From Competibacter_A sp037045685 (lineage in GTDB: Bacteria; Pseudomonadota; Gammaproteobacteria; Competibacterales; Competibacteraceae), in contig JBAOII010000027.1 of assembly GCA_037045685.1 (NCBI GenBank), positions 62,001 to 126,000 of the forward strand: a DNA stretch of 64,000 nt, written 5' to 3'. Shown here piece after piece: positions 36,836 through 44,709 of this stretch (position 1 is the first letter of the stretch; every line of letters begins with the position of its first letter). Under the pieces are notes generated by a model, which was not told the DNA's origin, did not search any database, and was given only the letters and a program-made list of their open reading frames with translations. Both the position numbers and the translations under genes were made by a program.

Positions 36836-36869
36836 TGGACAATGACCCTGAACTTAACTTATAAGTTAA
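36836..36869 (+). promoter_or_regulatory. TA-module promoter with overlapping palindromic operator
   Basis: TGGACA (36836-36841) and TATAAG (36860-36865) form a good promoter with an 18-base spacer. The perfect 16-base palindrome TTAACTTATAAGTTAA (36854-36869) covers the -10 element. This is how toxin-antitoxin operons are usually autorepressed. The predicted transcription start lies within a few bases of the toxin ATG at 36876. Confidence 0.7.
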
Positions 36870-36875
36870 AATCTG

Positions 36876-37307
36876 ATGCGGCTGAAGATCGTTTATAAAG
36901 CATGCTGGCGGATTTGCTCCCCGATTACGATAGAAACCGACGACAAGCCACTGACGGCATTAGAAGCATTTTTATCCGAGCAAGAGACTCAGTATCAGGG
37001 TAGCGTCGATGGAATGCTGGCGTTGATCCAGCGGGCCGCGACGCTACAACTCGGCCCACGCGGTCTCACTCGCGATCAGTGTCACGCGGCCAATACTGCC
37101 GAGCCAGATCAAACGATCTGGCAATTTATCAAAGGTGATCTTCGGATCTTCTTCTTTATGGATGGGGCGGACCGGATTGTGGTTTGCGCGTGCGGAGCAC
37201 TCAAGAAGGGGCAGAAAGCTGACCGGGGGAAAGTCGCCGAAGCACAACGAGCAAAATCCGACTATGAAACGGCAAAACGACAAGGCCGTCTGGTGATGAA
37301 GGAGTGA
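36876..37307 (+). CDS. higB: RelE/HigB-type toxin (phage Gp49-like) of a TAC module
   Basis: The 143-residue protein resembles the Gp49-like/HigB toxins, ribosome-dependent mRNA nucleases. Diagnostic sequence is IWQFIKGDLRIFFFMDGADRIVV followed by CACGALKKGQKADRGKVAEAQRA, matching the family's W-x-F-x(2)-G-x-LR-I-x-x-F ... KK-x-Q-K pattern. It precedes the antitoxin (toxin first, as in higBA) by 5 bases. There is no clear ribosome site before the ATG, and the predicted transcript would be nearly leaderless. A later start is possible, but N-terminal sequence up to residue 45 looks protein-like. Confidence 0.75.
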   Translation: MRLKIVYKACWRICSPITIETDDKPLTALEAFLSEQETQYQGSVDGMLALIQRAATLQLGPRGLTRDQCHAANTAEPDQTIWQFIKGDLRIFFFMDGADRIVVCACGALKKGQKADRGKVAEAQRAKSDYETAKRQGRLVMKE

Positions 37308-37312
37308 CATAG

Positions 37313-37702
37313 ATGATGACTTTCGCTGACAAACTCGAACAGGCCGGGCAGCGGGACTCCTACTGGGCCGAACATTCCAAAATTGACTTCGCCATCGACC
37401 TGGAGCGGCTGATGGATCGTCAAAACATCCGAAAGTCTGATTTGGCGATGCGGATGGCAACCAGTCCTGCCTATATCAGCAAAGTGCTGCGCGGCGACGC
37501 CAATTTGACCATAGAGAGCATGGTCCGCTTGGCCCGCGCGGCGGGCGGTACGTTGCACATCCACATTGCGCCCCAAGCGGCCAAGGTACGCTGGTTCGAC
37601 ATTTTGGCGCGCAAGCGCGAACCCGCTATCGAACCGATGGCTTTGAGTTGGGCCAACGCAGCTCGGAAACCGGGACATGGACGCTTATCCTTGGCGGCTT
37701 GA
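37313..37702 (+). CDS. higA: Xre-family antitoxin (HigA-like) of a TAC module
   Basis: The 129-residue protein has an Xre helix-turn-helix at about residues 33-75 (IRKSDLAMRMATSPAYISKVLRG). AAGGAG overlapping the last toxin codons serves as its ribosome site. The C-terminal 40 residues (VRWFDILARKREP, then a second Trp in ALSWANAARK) lie outside the DNA-binding domain and could be the chaperone-addiction tail that SecB-like partners bind. Its 3' end overlaps the next gene by 26 bases. Confidence 0.85.
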   Translation: MMTFADKLEQAGQRDSYWAEHSKIDFAIDLERLMDRQNIRKSDLAMRMATSPAYISKVLRGDANLTIESMVRLARAAGGTLHIHIAPQAAKVRWFDILARKREPAIEPMALSWANAARKPGHGRLSLAA

Positions 37703-38105
37703 AAATTATTTTTTTCCCCATCAAGAGGTGCGGGCCAACCTTTCGCACGATCCGAACGGCAATCGGCTAGGCAGTCAGTTCACACCGTCCTTCAGCTTGG
37801 TGGCTATTGAAGGGCGGACCAATGCCGTCGGCGTGGAAGCATCTGTTTCCCTGGATGAAGATAAAAGCGACAATCCGCCATATTTCTTCACCATCAGCGC
37901 GTTTGGCATTCTGACCACCGACCTGGAAACGACCGACGACATGCGCACCCAAGCAGCAAGCTTTGGGATCAATGTGTTATTCGGCGCCTTGCGGGAACGT
38001 TTGGCAACGCTGACTTCCCGTGCGCCTTGGGGTACGTTCGTGTTAGGACCGGTCCCTTTTGGGTTGGCTACCCCCCCTCAAGTGGAATCCGACTCGCACC
38101 CCTGA
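37677..38105 (+). CDS. SecB-like chaperone of the toxin-antitoxin module
   Basis: The 142-residue protein looks like a SecB relative. It begins LENYFFPHQEVRANLSHDP and contains FGILTTDLE, GINVLFGALRERLATLTSR and GTFVLGPVPF, which align with SecB's G-x-F, PNILFPYARE-x-I-x-x-L and LAPVNF blocks. It follows and overlaps the antitoxin gene, the layout of tripartite toxin-antitoxin-chaperone systems, where the chaperone folds and protects the antitoxin. The stop TGA abuts the small inverted-repeat element. Confidence 0.8.
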   Translation: MDAYPWRLENYFFPHQEVRANLSHDPNGNRLGSQFTPSFSLVAIEGRTNAVGVEASVSLDEDKSDNPPYFFTISAFGILTTDLETTDDMRTQAASFGINVLFGALRERLATLTSRAPWGTFVLGPVPFGLATPPQVESDSHP

Positions 38106-38217
38106 TACCAAACGCTTGTTGAATTCTTCATTTTGTGCGGGCGGATATGGAAAAATATTTATGATAAACAAGATGTTACTATTTGAGGCAATCACTGACT
38201 TCTAGAAGCGTTTGGTA
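38106..38217. mobile_element. Small inverted-repeat element (MITE-like, possibly IS630-type)
   Basis: TACCAAACGCTT at 38106-38117 is repeated inverted at 38206-38217, ending a 112-base AT-rich segment with no gene. The ends can be read as TA duplications (38106-38107 and 38216-38217), as made by IS630/mariner transposases, or as a TGA duplication just outside. It sits directly after the TAC stop codon. The spacer on to 38336 holds nothing else recognisable. Confidence 0.6.
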
Positions 38218-38336
38218 TGAGTTTAATTCCTTCCAATTTTCCATGGTCCATACTGCCCTTGCTCGGGTATTATTAAGCGACCGGCCAGCTTCAGGAATTT
38301 TCGCAAGCCTGAGTTGGACTTGGGATAATTTTTAAT

Positions 38337-39080
38337 TCACCGCGCGTGGCGGCTGATGCTGCGCGGGAAAAACGTCCGCCGGTCGTAATCCCGAAAGCGG
38401 TGAAGCTGCGCCGGCCGGCCCGATCCGTCGCGCAGCTTGCCGGGGATTTCCTCCAGCATGTCGGCCTGGGCGACCCGGCGCCGGAAGGAGCTTTTGTCCA
38501 GCGGCTGCTGGAGAATGATCTCGTAGGTCCGCTGCAACTCGGGAAGGGTGAACTCCTCCGGCAGCAGATGGACGGCGATGTGGCTGTACTCCAGCTTGGA
38601 GCGCAAGCGCTCGACAGCGTCGGCCAGAATGCGAGCGTGATCGAGCGCCAGATCGAGACCGACGCGGTCGCCCTGCACCGCCACCCAGCCCGCCGCCTGA
38701 TTGCCCCCCAGTTGCACCCGCTCCGAAGCCATCAGCGCAAAATACACGGTGGTGGCGGTCCACCCGCGCGGGTCGCGGTCGCGGGAACCGTAGGTTTTCA
38801 ACTGTTCGAGGTAAGGGGGATGCACCCCGGCTTCCTCCGCCAGCTTGCGCAGCGCGCAGGCTTCGATGGAATCGTCGCGCCGCGGGTCCAGCACACCGCC
38901 CGGCAACGCCCACCACCCCTTGCGGGGCTGATCGGCCCGCTCGACCAGCAAAACGTGCAACCGGTCGGCGCGGATGGTGAAAATCACCAGTTCCACGGTA
39001 AACAGCGGCTTTTCGGGCAACGGGCCTTCGCGGCGGCGAACCGCGCTCGCTTCGCTGGGCTCGGATGCGATCGCGCACAT
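38337..39080 (-). CDS. NrtR-like Nudix-domain transcriptional regulator
   Basis: The 247-residue protein has an N-terminal Nudix-fold domain (LFTVELVIFTIRADRLHVLLV, RKGWWALPGGVLD) and a C-terminal winged helix (PLDKSSFRRRVAQADMLEEIPG), the architecture of NrtR, which senses ADP-ribose and represses NAD genes. The Nudix box is degenerate: RKLAEEAG replaces REx2EExG and the upstream Glu is absent, so it probably binds rather than hydrolyses its ligand. The ATG at 39080 comes two bases after the upstream gene's stop. It is the last gene of a three-gene unit. Confidence 0.82.
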   Translation of the reverse strand: MCAIASEPSEASAVRRREGPLPEKPLFTVELVIFTIRADRLHVLLVERADQPRKGWWALPGGVLDPRRDDSIEACALRKLAEEAGVHPPYLEQLKTYGSRDRDPRGWTATTVYFALMASERVQLGGNQAAGWVAVQGDRVGLDLALDHARILADAVERLRSKLEYSHIAVHLLPEEFTLPELQRTYEIILQQPLDKSSFRRRVAQADMLEEIPGKLRDGSGRPAQLHRFRDYDRRTFFPRSISRHAR

Positions 39081-39081
39081 C

Positions 39082-39912
39082 TCAAGCGGTCTCCACGAAC
39101 GCGCCCAAGCCGAGATCATCCAAATTGAACAGCAAGCGCTTAGCGAACTCGATCAAGACCTTTTCCGACCGATCCCTGACGAAAGCGCCCGCGCAGCCGC
39201 GAAAATCCAGCAGGGCCCGCGCCACTTCCAGCACGTCGACCCATTGGCCGGTTTCGGCGTTCAAGAACGATTGGAAGCCATCGGTGGCGACCGCCACAGC
39301 GGGGAATGCCGCCAAATCGAAAGCGAACGCGATGGGCGCATCGAACGGTTCCCGCCGGGTCGAGGCGGCGGTTGTTTCGCTCAGATAGCGGATGGACTGC
39401 GCCACCGCCGAATCGCCGACCGCCTCCCGATAAATGGCTTGGCGCTCGGGATCCAGCAGATAGGACAGGTAATACGGGGCATTCTCGGCATATTCCACCT
39501 GAATGACCGCCAATCCCCCATCGGCGCGACGGGTCGCGATGCAGCCATCCCCATAGAGATGGACGTGTACCGTCGTCCCGTCGCACCAGGCGACCAGCAG
39601 CGTGGCATCCAGCACCTCGGGATCGAGGCTCAAATCGCGCGCCTGCCGCGCGGCGCGGCGCACGATCCGCTGGCCCAAACGCCAGTGCAGCGCGGCGCGT
39701 TCGGCTTCGTCGCCCGAAATCCGCGCGAACCGCGCCAGCTCCCGGCGGGCGTTCAGCACCAGCAGCCTCGCTCCGATATCGCTATTCGGCGCGGCGGAGC
39801 AACCGTCGGCCAGAATCGCGTGGGGAAAAGGCTCTCTCCCGTGGACAACGTAATCCTGACAATACAGATGAGTCTTGCCGATGGTGTAATGCGAGTCCAG
39901 CGCGACGGTCAT
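39082..39912 (-). CDS. PP2C-like protein in the NAD neighbourhood
   Basis: The 276-residue protein has features of a PP2C-type phosphatase fold: AILADGCSAAPNSDIGARLL (metal Asp followed by Gly), DATLLVAWCDGTTVHVHLYGDG and FPAVAVATDGFQSF with a second acidic site. The match is partial and no substrate can be named. Its start overlaps the stop of the nicotinamidase-like gene (ATGA), and the regulator gene follows two bases after its own stop. Tight coupling suggests a shared pathway. I am not sure of the family. Confidence 0.7.
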   Translation of the reverse strand: MTVALDSHYTIGKTHLYCQDYVVHGREPFPHAILADGCSAAPNSDIGARLLVLNARRELARFARISGDEAERAALHWRLGQRIVRRAARQARDLSLDPEVLDATLLVAWCDGTTVHVHLYGDGCIATRRADGGLAVIQVEYAENAPYYLSYLLDPERQAIYREAVGDSAVAQSIRYLSETTAASTRREPFDAPIAFAFDLAAFPAVAVATDGFQSFLNAETGQWVDVLEVARALLDFRGCAGAFVRDRSEKVLIEFAKRLLFNLDDLGLGAFVETA

Positions 39913-40739
39913 GCTCGTTCCTTCACCTCGACGCCGGAAGCCCAGCCCGGGAAATCGACCGCGCGGGCGGTTTTCATGCCGCGGGCGCGCATGTCGGTCA
40001 GAAATTGGCGGGCCAGCCCCTCGAAACCGGGCACCGGCGAGCTGGTGTCCTCGATCAGCACCAGCTTGCGGATGCTCTCCCGGCCAAAATAATCGGCGAT
40101 GTCCCGGATCGTGTTGGCCACGCAATGCGACAGCGCCTGCCCCGACAGCGCCACCAGATCGGCGTTTTCCAGGGTTTTGATCAACCCGACATTGAGCTGG
40201 GTGGTCGGATCGGCCGGATCGGGCACATCGGCCTGCACCGCCGAGTAATGCTCGGTCCAGGGGTTATGGCCCTTGCTCAGATAATCGACGCGCTTGAAAC
40301 CCGCCTCTTCCCAGCGCCGCAACGCCCCGGCCACCGCCGGCATCACGTTGTGGCCCCAAGTGCCGATCAGGCAATGCGGCGGCCAGACGGTCAACGTGTA
40401 GCGGCCGTTGGCGCGCAAGGCTCGCACGTAAGCCAGCGCCCGCTGTTGGCATCGGGCATCGAACGCGCGCCAGCGGCCATTTTCGACATCCTCGACGGCG
40501 ATTTGCGTAAACGGAGCCGGCCGCTCGTCGGCGTCGTCCCGCCAAAACACCGGATGGGCGATATCGACGAATTGATGGGTGTCGAGAGTGACGTGGATCT
40601 GTTCGACTTGGCCGTCGAGCCGATCCAGCAATCCCGCCAACCGCTCGGCGTCCGCGTTGGCGCCCGGCACCGGCAGCGCCGCGCCCGGCGTATCGCTAAA
40701 ATCGTTCTGTGGATCGATGATCAGGAATTCGAGACGCAT
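39909..40739 (-). CDS. Nicotinamidase-like cysteine hydrolase (isochorismatase superfamily)
   Basis: The 276-residue protein carries the isochorismatase/nicotinamidase catalytic triad: D9 in FLIIDPQNDF, K156 in LSKGHNPW and C206 in ALSHCVANT, plus a metal-site pattern TLDTHQFVDIAHPVFW. It is longer than ordinary PncA (about 210 residues). GGAGAACCACC precedes the ATG at 40739. Linkage to an NrtR-like regulator and a sirtuin supports a role in NAD salvage (nicotinamide to nicotinate), but other amides are possible. Confidence 0.8.
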   Translation of the reverse strand: MRLEFLIIDPQNDFSDTPGAALPVPGANADAERLAGLLDRLDGQVEQIHVTLDTHQFVDIAHPVFWRDDADERPAPFTQIAVEDVENGRWRAFDARCQQRALAYVRALRANGRYTLTVWPPHCLIGTWGHNVMPAVAGALRRWEEAGFKRVDYLSKGHNPWTEHYSAVQADVPDPADPTTQLNVGLIKTLENADLVALSGQALSHCVANTIRDIADYFGRESIRKLVLIEDTSSPVPGFEGLARQFLTDMRARGMKTARAVDFPGWASGVEVKERA

Positions 40740-40826
40740 GGTGGTTCTCCGGGCTTCGCTCGCACGCCAGCCGCAATGCTCTGGTCGATGTGGCGGTATG
40801 CGCCTCCCTCGCGGCGCTGGTCGATT

Positions 40827-40876
40827 TAGTTGCTTCACGCCACTATTATGGACGCTTTAGTTGCATAACGCAACTA
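40827..40876. promoter_or_regulatory. Two palindromic operator-like sites between the nicotinamidase operon and cobB
   Basis: TAGTTGC-N5-GCAACTA (40858-40876, perfect) and TAGTTGC-N5-GCCACTA (40827-40845, one mismatch) are spaced 31 bases apart, about three helical turns. They lie in the divergent promoter region. The NrtR-like protein encoded in the left-hand operon is the obvious candidate to bind them. Confidence 0.65.
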
Positions 40877-40967
40877 TCAGAATGCCCAGAAGGCGCCCTG
40901 AACCGTTGCGATGACCGGCGAGCGACATGCTATGCTGGATCGATAGCATTGCTGGAGACTCGCCGCC

Positions 40968-41717
40968 ATGAGCGAAGCCCCGATTCCCGCCGAGCTGGTC
41001 AACCGCCTCCGCGCCGCCCGCCGGGTGGCGGTGCTGACCGGCGCCGGCATCTCCGCCGAAAGCGGCGTGCCGACCTTCCGCGAAGCGCAAACCGGTCTGT
41101 GGGCGCGCTACAACCCGGAGGAACTCGCCACCCCGGACGCCTTCCGGCGCGATCCCAAACTGGTGTGGGAGTGGTATGCCTGGCGCCAGGAACGGGTCCG
41201 TCGGGCCGAGCCCAACGCCGGCCATCGGGCGCTGGTCGAGATGGAACACCGGATCGCCGAGTTCACCCTGATCACCCAGAACGTGGACGGCCTGCACCGG
41301 CGGGCCGGCAGCCACAACGTGCTGGAATTGCACGGCAATCTTTTTCGCGCCAAATGCTTCAGCGAGGATCGGCCGGTGGAGAGCGGGCCGGACGGCGACG
41401 AGGTTCCGCCGCGCTGCCCGCGTTGCGGCGGACTGCTGCGGCCGGACGTGGTCTGGTTCGGGGAAATGCTGCCGGCCAGCACGCTGCACGCGGCCGAACA
41501 CGCGGCCCTGACGGCCGACATCTTTTTCAGCATCGGCACCTCGGCCCTGGTCTATCCCGCCGCCGACCTGCCCTTCTCGGCGCTCGCCGCCGGCGTGACC
41601 GTGGTGGAGATCAACCCGCAACCGACTCCGCTCAGCCCCCACGTCACCTTCAGCCTGCACGGCGCCGCCGGCGCGGTTCTGCCGGCTCTGGTCGCCCGAG
41701 TCTGGGAAGCCGGCTGA
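40968..41717 (+). CDS. cobB: NAD-dependent protein deacylase (sirtuin)
   Basis: Sirtuins remove acyl groups from lysines, using NAD and releasing nicotinamide. The 249-residue protein has VLTGAGISAESGVPTFRE, TQNVDGLHRRAG with the NAD-binding Asn/Asp, the catalytic His in ELHGNLF, and a zinc region with CPRCGG but only one cysteine in the first half (AKCFSED). FGEMLP follows. Being opposite the nicotinamidase-like gene makes biochemical sense because nicotinamide is its product. Confidence 0.94.
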   Translation: MSEAPIPAELVNRLRAARRVAVLTGAGISAESGVPTFREAQTGLWARYNPEELATPDAFRRDPKLVWEWYAWRQERVRRAEPNAGHRALVEMEHRIAEFTLITQNVDGLHRRAGSHNVLELHGNLFRAKCFSEDRPVESGPDGDEVPPRCPRCGGLLRPDVVWFGEMLPASTLHAAEHAALTADIFFSIGTSALVYPAADLPFSALAAGVTVVEINPQPTPLSPHVTFSLHGAAGAVLPALVARVWEAG

Positions 41718-41764
41718 GCAGCGTTCGCGCACCGCCTCTCGAAAGCCGGGCCACCGAAAACGAA

Positions 41765-41802
41765 CCCTCGCCCCCAGCCCCTCTCCTGTCGGCAGAGGGG
41801 AG
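41765..41802. repeat. GC-rich dispersed repeat / hairpin between cobB and the cryptochrome gene
   Basis: The CCCTCGCCCCCAGCCCCTCT segment pairs its end (41778-41784) with AGAGGGG (41794-41800). A related sequence occurs inverted at 49063-49095 and a weaker one at 6365-6412. Between convergent genes it may act as a bidirectional terminator. Confidence 0.6.
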
Positions 41803-41821
41803 CTTTCGTCAAAGCTCTCGA

Positions 41822-43156
41822 TCAAACTCCGGATCGGCCGAAACGTCGGGCCGGCGCCGGAGCCGATCCCAGCCAGCGGCGGGTGTAGGATCCGTCCGGA
41901 TCGTGGCGAGCCGCCTGTTCGGCCGGGTCCAGGCGAGCCTCTCCACCGAAGAGCCGCCAAAACCCGGTCGCGGCCATCCAGTCCGCCAGATTGACGCTGG
42001 GATCGTCGTCCAGCAGCCGCGACGCGAACCAGGCCGCGCCCCAGCGCCAATCCAGCCGCAGGTCGTGACAGAGATAGCTCGCCACCAGCCGCCGGCCGAA
42101 CGCGGTCAAATGGCCGGTGCGCGCCAGCTCGCGCAAGTGGGCGTCCACGAAGGGCTCGCCGGTTTCGCCCCGCCGCCAGCGGTCGAACCGCTCCCGCGCC
42201 CCTTCGTCATCCAGCGCCGCCGACCGGCCGGATCGCTCGGCCCGCTCGCCGCCCTTGAGCGCCAGAAACCGGCAGAAGTCGCGCCGCAGCAAGTCATCGA
42301 TGACCCCGGTCGCCAGTTGGCCGGCCCACGCCGTCAGCCCGGAATACTTGATGTACTGGTAAATCCGCCGAGGGGATATCGCGCCGCGCGCCAGCCAAGG
42401 CGCGAAGCGGTCGGGTCGGGCGGCATCCGGCTCGCCCGCGCCGCCGCGCAGCGTGTCCAGCGACACCCGGCGACCCTGCACGAATTCCTGCAAATTCGCC
42501 AGCGCCACCGTTGCCCCACCCTCGAAGCCGGCACCCTTGCCCGACTCCAGCACGGCGGACAATCCCATGGCTTGGACCAAAGTCGCCAGGGTTGGCGCGG
42601 TCAGTCCGGCCGGATAGGCCGGCAACTTTTGCGGCGGCGGCAACGGCGAGCGCGGCTCGCCGCCCGCCATGACCGCCTCCTGAAATTGGCCGAACTGCTC
42701 CGGCAAATTGGCGATCGGAAACGGTAAATCGCTCGGATGGGCGAGCGTGCTCACCCAATAGCCGCGCAGCGGCACGCCCAGCGGCTCCAGCGCCGCCGCC
42801 AACCGCCGCTCCACCCGCACGCCCTCCCCCAACACCTCGCGCTCGGCGAACACCACTCGGGCGCCCAGGGTTTGGGCCAAGCGCGGAATCGCCTTTTCGG
42901 GTTCGCCCAACACCACATACAGGCCGCTGCCTCGCGCTTCCAAGCCGATCCGCAAATCCTCCAGGCATTCGATCAGAAACCGGGCCCGCAACGGTCCCAG
43001 GCGGGGAAATCCCAAGGGCTGGATTTCAAACTGCCGCGGATCGAGGCAGTAGATCGGCACCAGCACGTCCATGGTGCCAGCCAACAAGTTCAACGCCTCG
43101 TGATCGTGCAACCGCAGATCGTTGCGGAACCAGATAATCGCGGCTCGATTCTTCAT
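41822..43156 (-). CDS. Cryptochrome DASH / photolyase family flavoprotein
   Basis: The 444-residue protein has the N-terminal photolyase domain (AAIIWFRNDLRLHDHEALNLL) and C-terminal FAD-binding helices (LTAFGRRLVASYLCHDLRLDWRWGA, DWMAATGFW-type sequence). YWVSTLAHPSDLPFPIANLPEQFGQF is the DASH-type linker. DASH proteins repair cyclobutane dimers in single-stranded DNA and may signal blue light. The conserved FAD/DNA region ends a few residues before the stop, so it looks complete. Confidence 0.92.
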   Translation of the reverse strand: MKNRAAIIWFRNDLRLHDHEALNLLAGTMDVLVPIYCLDPRQFEIQPLGFPRLGPLRARFLIECLEDLRIGLEARGSGLYVVLGEPEKAIPRLAQTLGARVVFAEREVLGEGVRVERRLAAALEPLGVPLRGYWVSTLAHPSDLPFPIANLPEQFGQFQEAVMAGGEPRSPLPPPQKLPAYPAGLTAPTLATLVQAMGLSAVLESGKGAGFEGGATVALANLQEFVQGRRVSLDTLRGGAGEPDAARPDRFAPWLARGAISPRRIYQYIKYSGLTAWAGQLATGVIDDLLRRDFCRFLALKGGERAERSGRSAALDDEGARERFDRWRRGETGEPFVDAHLRELARTGHLTAFGRRLVASYLCHDLRLDWRWGAAWFASRLLDDDPSVNLADWMAATGFWRLFGGEARLDPAEQAARHDPDGSYTRRWLGSAPAPARRFGRSGV

Positions 43157-43319
43157 CGTTCGCTTCCTCGGGTGGCCGTGTCGCGCGCCATCATTTTTCG
43201 TTGTGGGGTCTCGGTCCCTGGTCGTTGCGCCATCGCTGCGATTCGAGCGAGGCTCATTTCATTTTTTCCTGCGATCAATGGGATACTTATAGCTTATTTC
43301 GCCAGGAGAAAAGCGCGCG

Positions 43320-44084
43320 ATGCAGGTCTTCGACACCAAGCCGGCCCGACTGACGCTCGCCGACGGCACCCATCTCGCCTATCACCGCACGCCGGGCGCC
43401 GCGCCGGGGGTGGTGTTTCTGGGCGGTTTCACCTCGGACATGACCGGAATCAAGGCCGCGACGCTGGAGCGCTGGTGCCGGGGACGCGGCCGAGCTTTCG
43501 TGCGCTTCGATTACTCCGGTCACGGCGCTTCCAGCGGAAGGTTTGCGGACGGAACCATCGGGCGCTGGGCGCAAGAGGCGCTCGCCGTGCTGGACCGGCT
43601 GACCGATGGGCCGCAAATCTTGGTGGGTTCGTCGATGGGGGCCTGGATCATGCTGCTGGCGGCGCTGGCGCGGCCGGACCGGATCGCCGCCCTGCTCGGC
43701 TTGGCCTGCGCGGTCGATTTCACGGAATACCTGCTGTGGGAACGGCTCGATGAAACCCTGCGGGAACGCTTGCGGCGCGAGCGGGTGATCAGCCTGCCAT
43801 CGGCCTACGGCGAGCCTTACATCATCGCCCTGAATCTGATCCAGGAAGCGAAACGGCACCGGCTGTTCGACCGGCCGGAACTGCCGATCACCTGCCCGGT
43901 GCGATTGATCCACGGCATGAACGACGCCGACGTGCCGTGGCGGACCAGCCTTCAGGTGATCGAGCGCCTGACCGGTTCCGACGCGCGGTTGCTCCTGGTC
44001 AAGGACGGGGAACACACTCTGTCCCGGGAACAGGATTTGCGGCTGCTGACTCGCGCCCTGGGGGATTTGCTGGACGGACGGTGA
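43320..44084 (+). CDS. Alpha/beta hydrolase
   Basis: The 254-residue protein has the nucleophile elbow LVGSSMGAWIM, an acid in HGMNDADVPW and the histidine in KDGEHTLS, with the oxyanion region VFLGGFTSDM. FVRFDYSGHGASSG resembles carboxylesterases and human ABHD10/BphD-like thioesterases. The substrate cannot be inferred. AGGAG lies about 15 bases upstream of the ATG. Divergent from the cryptochrome gene and convergent with regA. Confidence 0.9.
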   Translation: MQVFDTKPARLTLADGTHLAYHRTPGAAPGVVFLGGFTSDMTGIKAATLERWCRGRGRAFVRFDYSGHGASSGRFADGTIGRWAQEALAVLDRLTDGPQILVGSSMGAWIMLLAALARPDRIAALLGLACAVDFTEYLLWERLDETLRERLRRERVISLPSAYGEPYIIALNLIQEAKRHRLFDRPELPITCPVRLIHGMNDADVPWRTSLQVIERLTGSDARLLLVKDGEHTLSREQDLRLLTRALGDLLDGR

Positions 44085-44163
44085 ACGAAAAGACAGGAAG
44101 TTCAATCTTTTCGAGCGGGAGAGCAAGTTCGGGCGCTTGCGGGGCAGTATCCGCGCCCTGGCG

Positions 44164-44709
44164 CTAGAGTTTCGCCGGCCGCTTGGTCAACTTGCGCTGC
44201 AAGGTGCGGCGGTGCATGCCCAACTGCCGGGCGGTGGCGGAGATGTTGCCGTCGTTGTCGCGCAGCACCCGCTGAATGTGCTCCCATTCCAGGCGATTCA
44301 CGCTCAGGGGACGGGTGTTGATCGGCGCGGCAGGATCGCCCGGCGTGACGGCGAAGGCCGCCAATACCTGATCGGCGTCGGCCGGCTTGGCGAGGTAGTT
44401 CACCGCCCCCAGCTTGATCGCTTCCACCGCCGTGGCCAAGCTGGCGTAGCCGGTCAACACCACGATGCGGACGCCGGGATCGAGCGCGAGCAAGTTCGGA
44501 ATCAAACCCAGCCCCGAATCGCCGGCCAAGTTGAGGTCCACCACCGCGTACTCGGGTGGCGCGGCCCGCGCCTGTTGCAAGGCCGCCGCGCTGCCGTGAG
44601 CGGTGGCCACGGCGAAACCGCGCCGGCTCAAGGCGAGCCCCAGCACCCGGCAGAAGGTGGGATCGTCGTCCACCAGCAGCACGCTGGCCGGTCCGGTGGA
44701 AACCGTCAT
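44164..44709 (-). CDS. regA: Redox response regulator RegA (PrrA/ActR family)
   Basis: The 181-residue regulator has a receiver domain (VLLVDDDPTFCRVLGLAL, phospho-Asp in VVDLNLAG, K in YLAKP) and a Fis-type helix-turn-helix (GNISATARQLGMHRRTLQRKL), the RegA signature. RegA controls respiration, carbon and nitrogen fixation and related redox genes. The start overlaps the regB stop (ATGA). Confidence 0.94.
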   Translation of the reverse strand: MTVSTGPASVLLVDDDPTFCRVLGLALSRRGFAVATAHGSAAALQQARAAPPEYAVVDLNLAGDSGLGLIPNLLALDPGVRIVVLTGYASLATAVEAIKLGAVNYLAKPADADQVLAAFAVTPGDPAAPINTRPLSVNRLEWEHIQRVLRDNDGNISATARQLGMHRRTLQRKLTKRPAKL

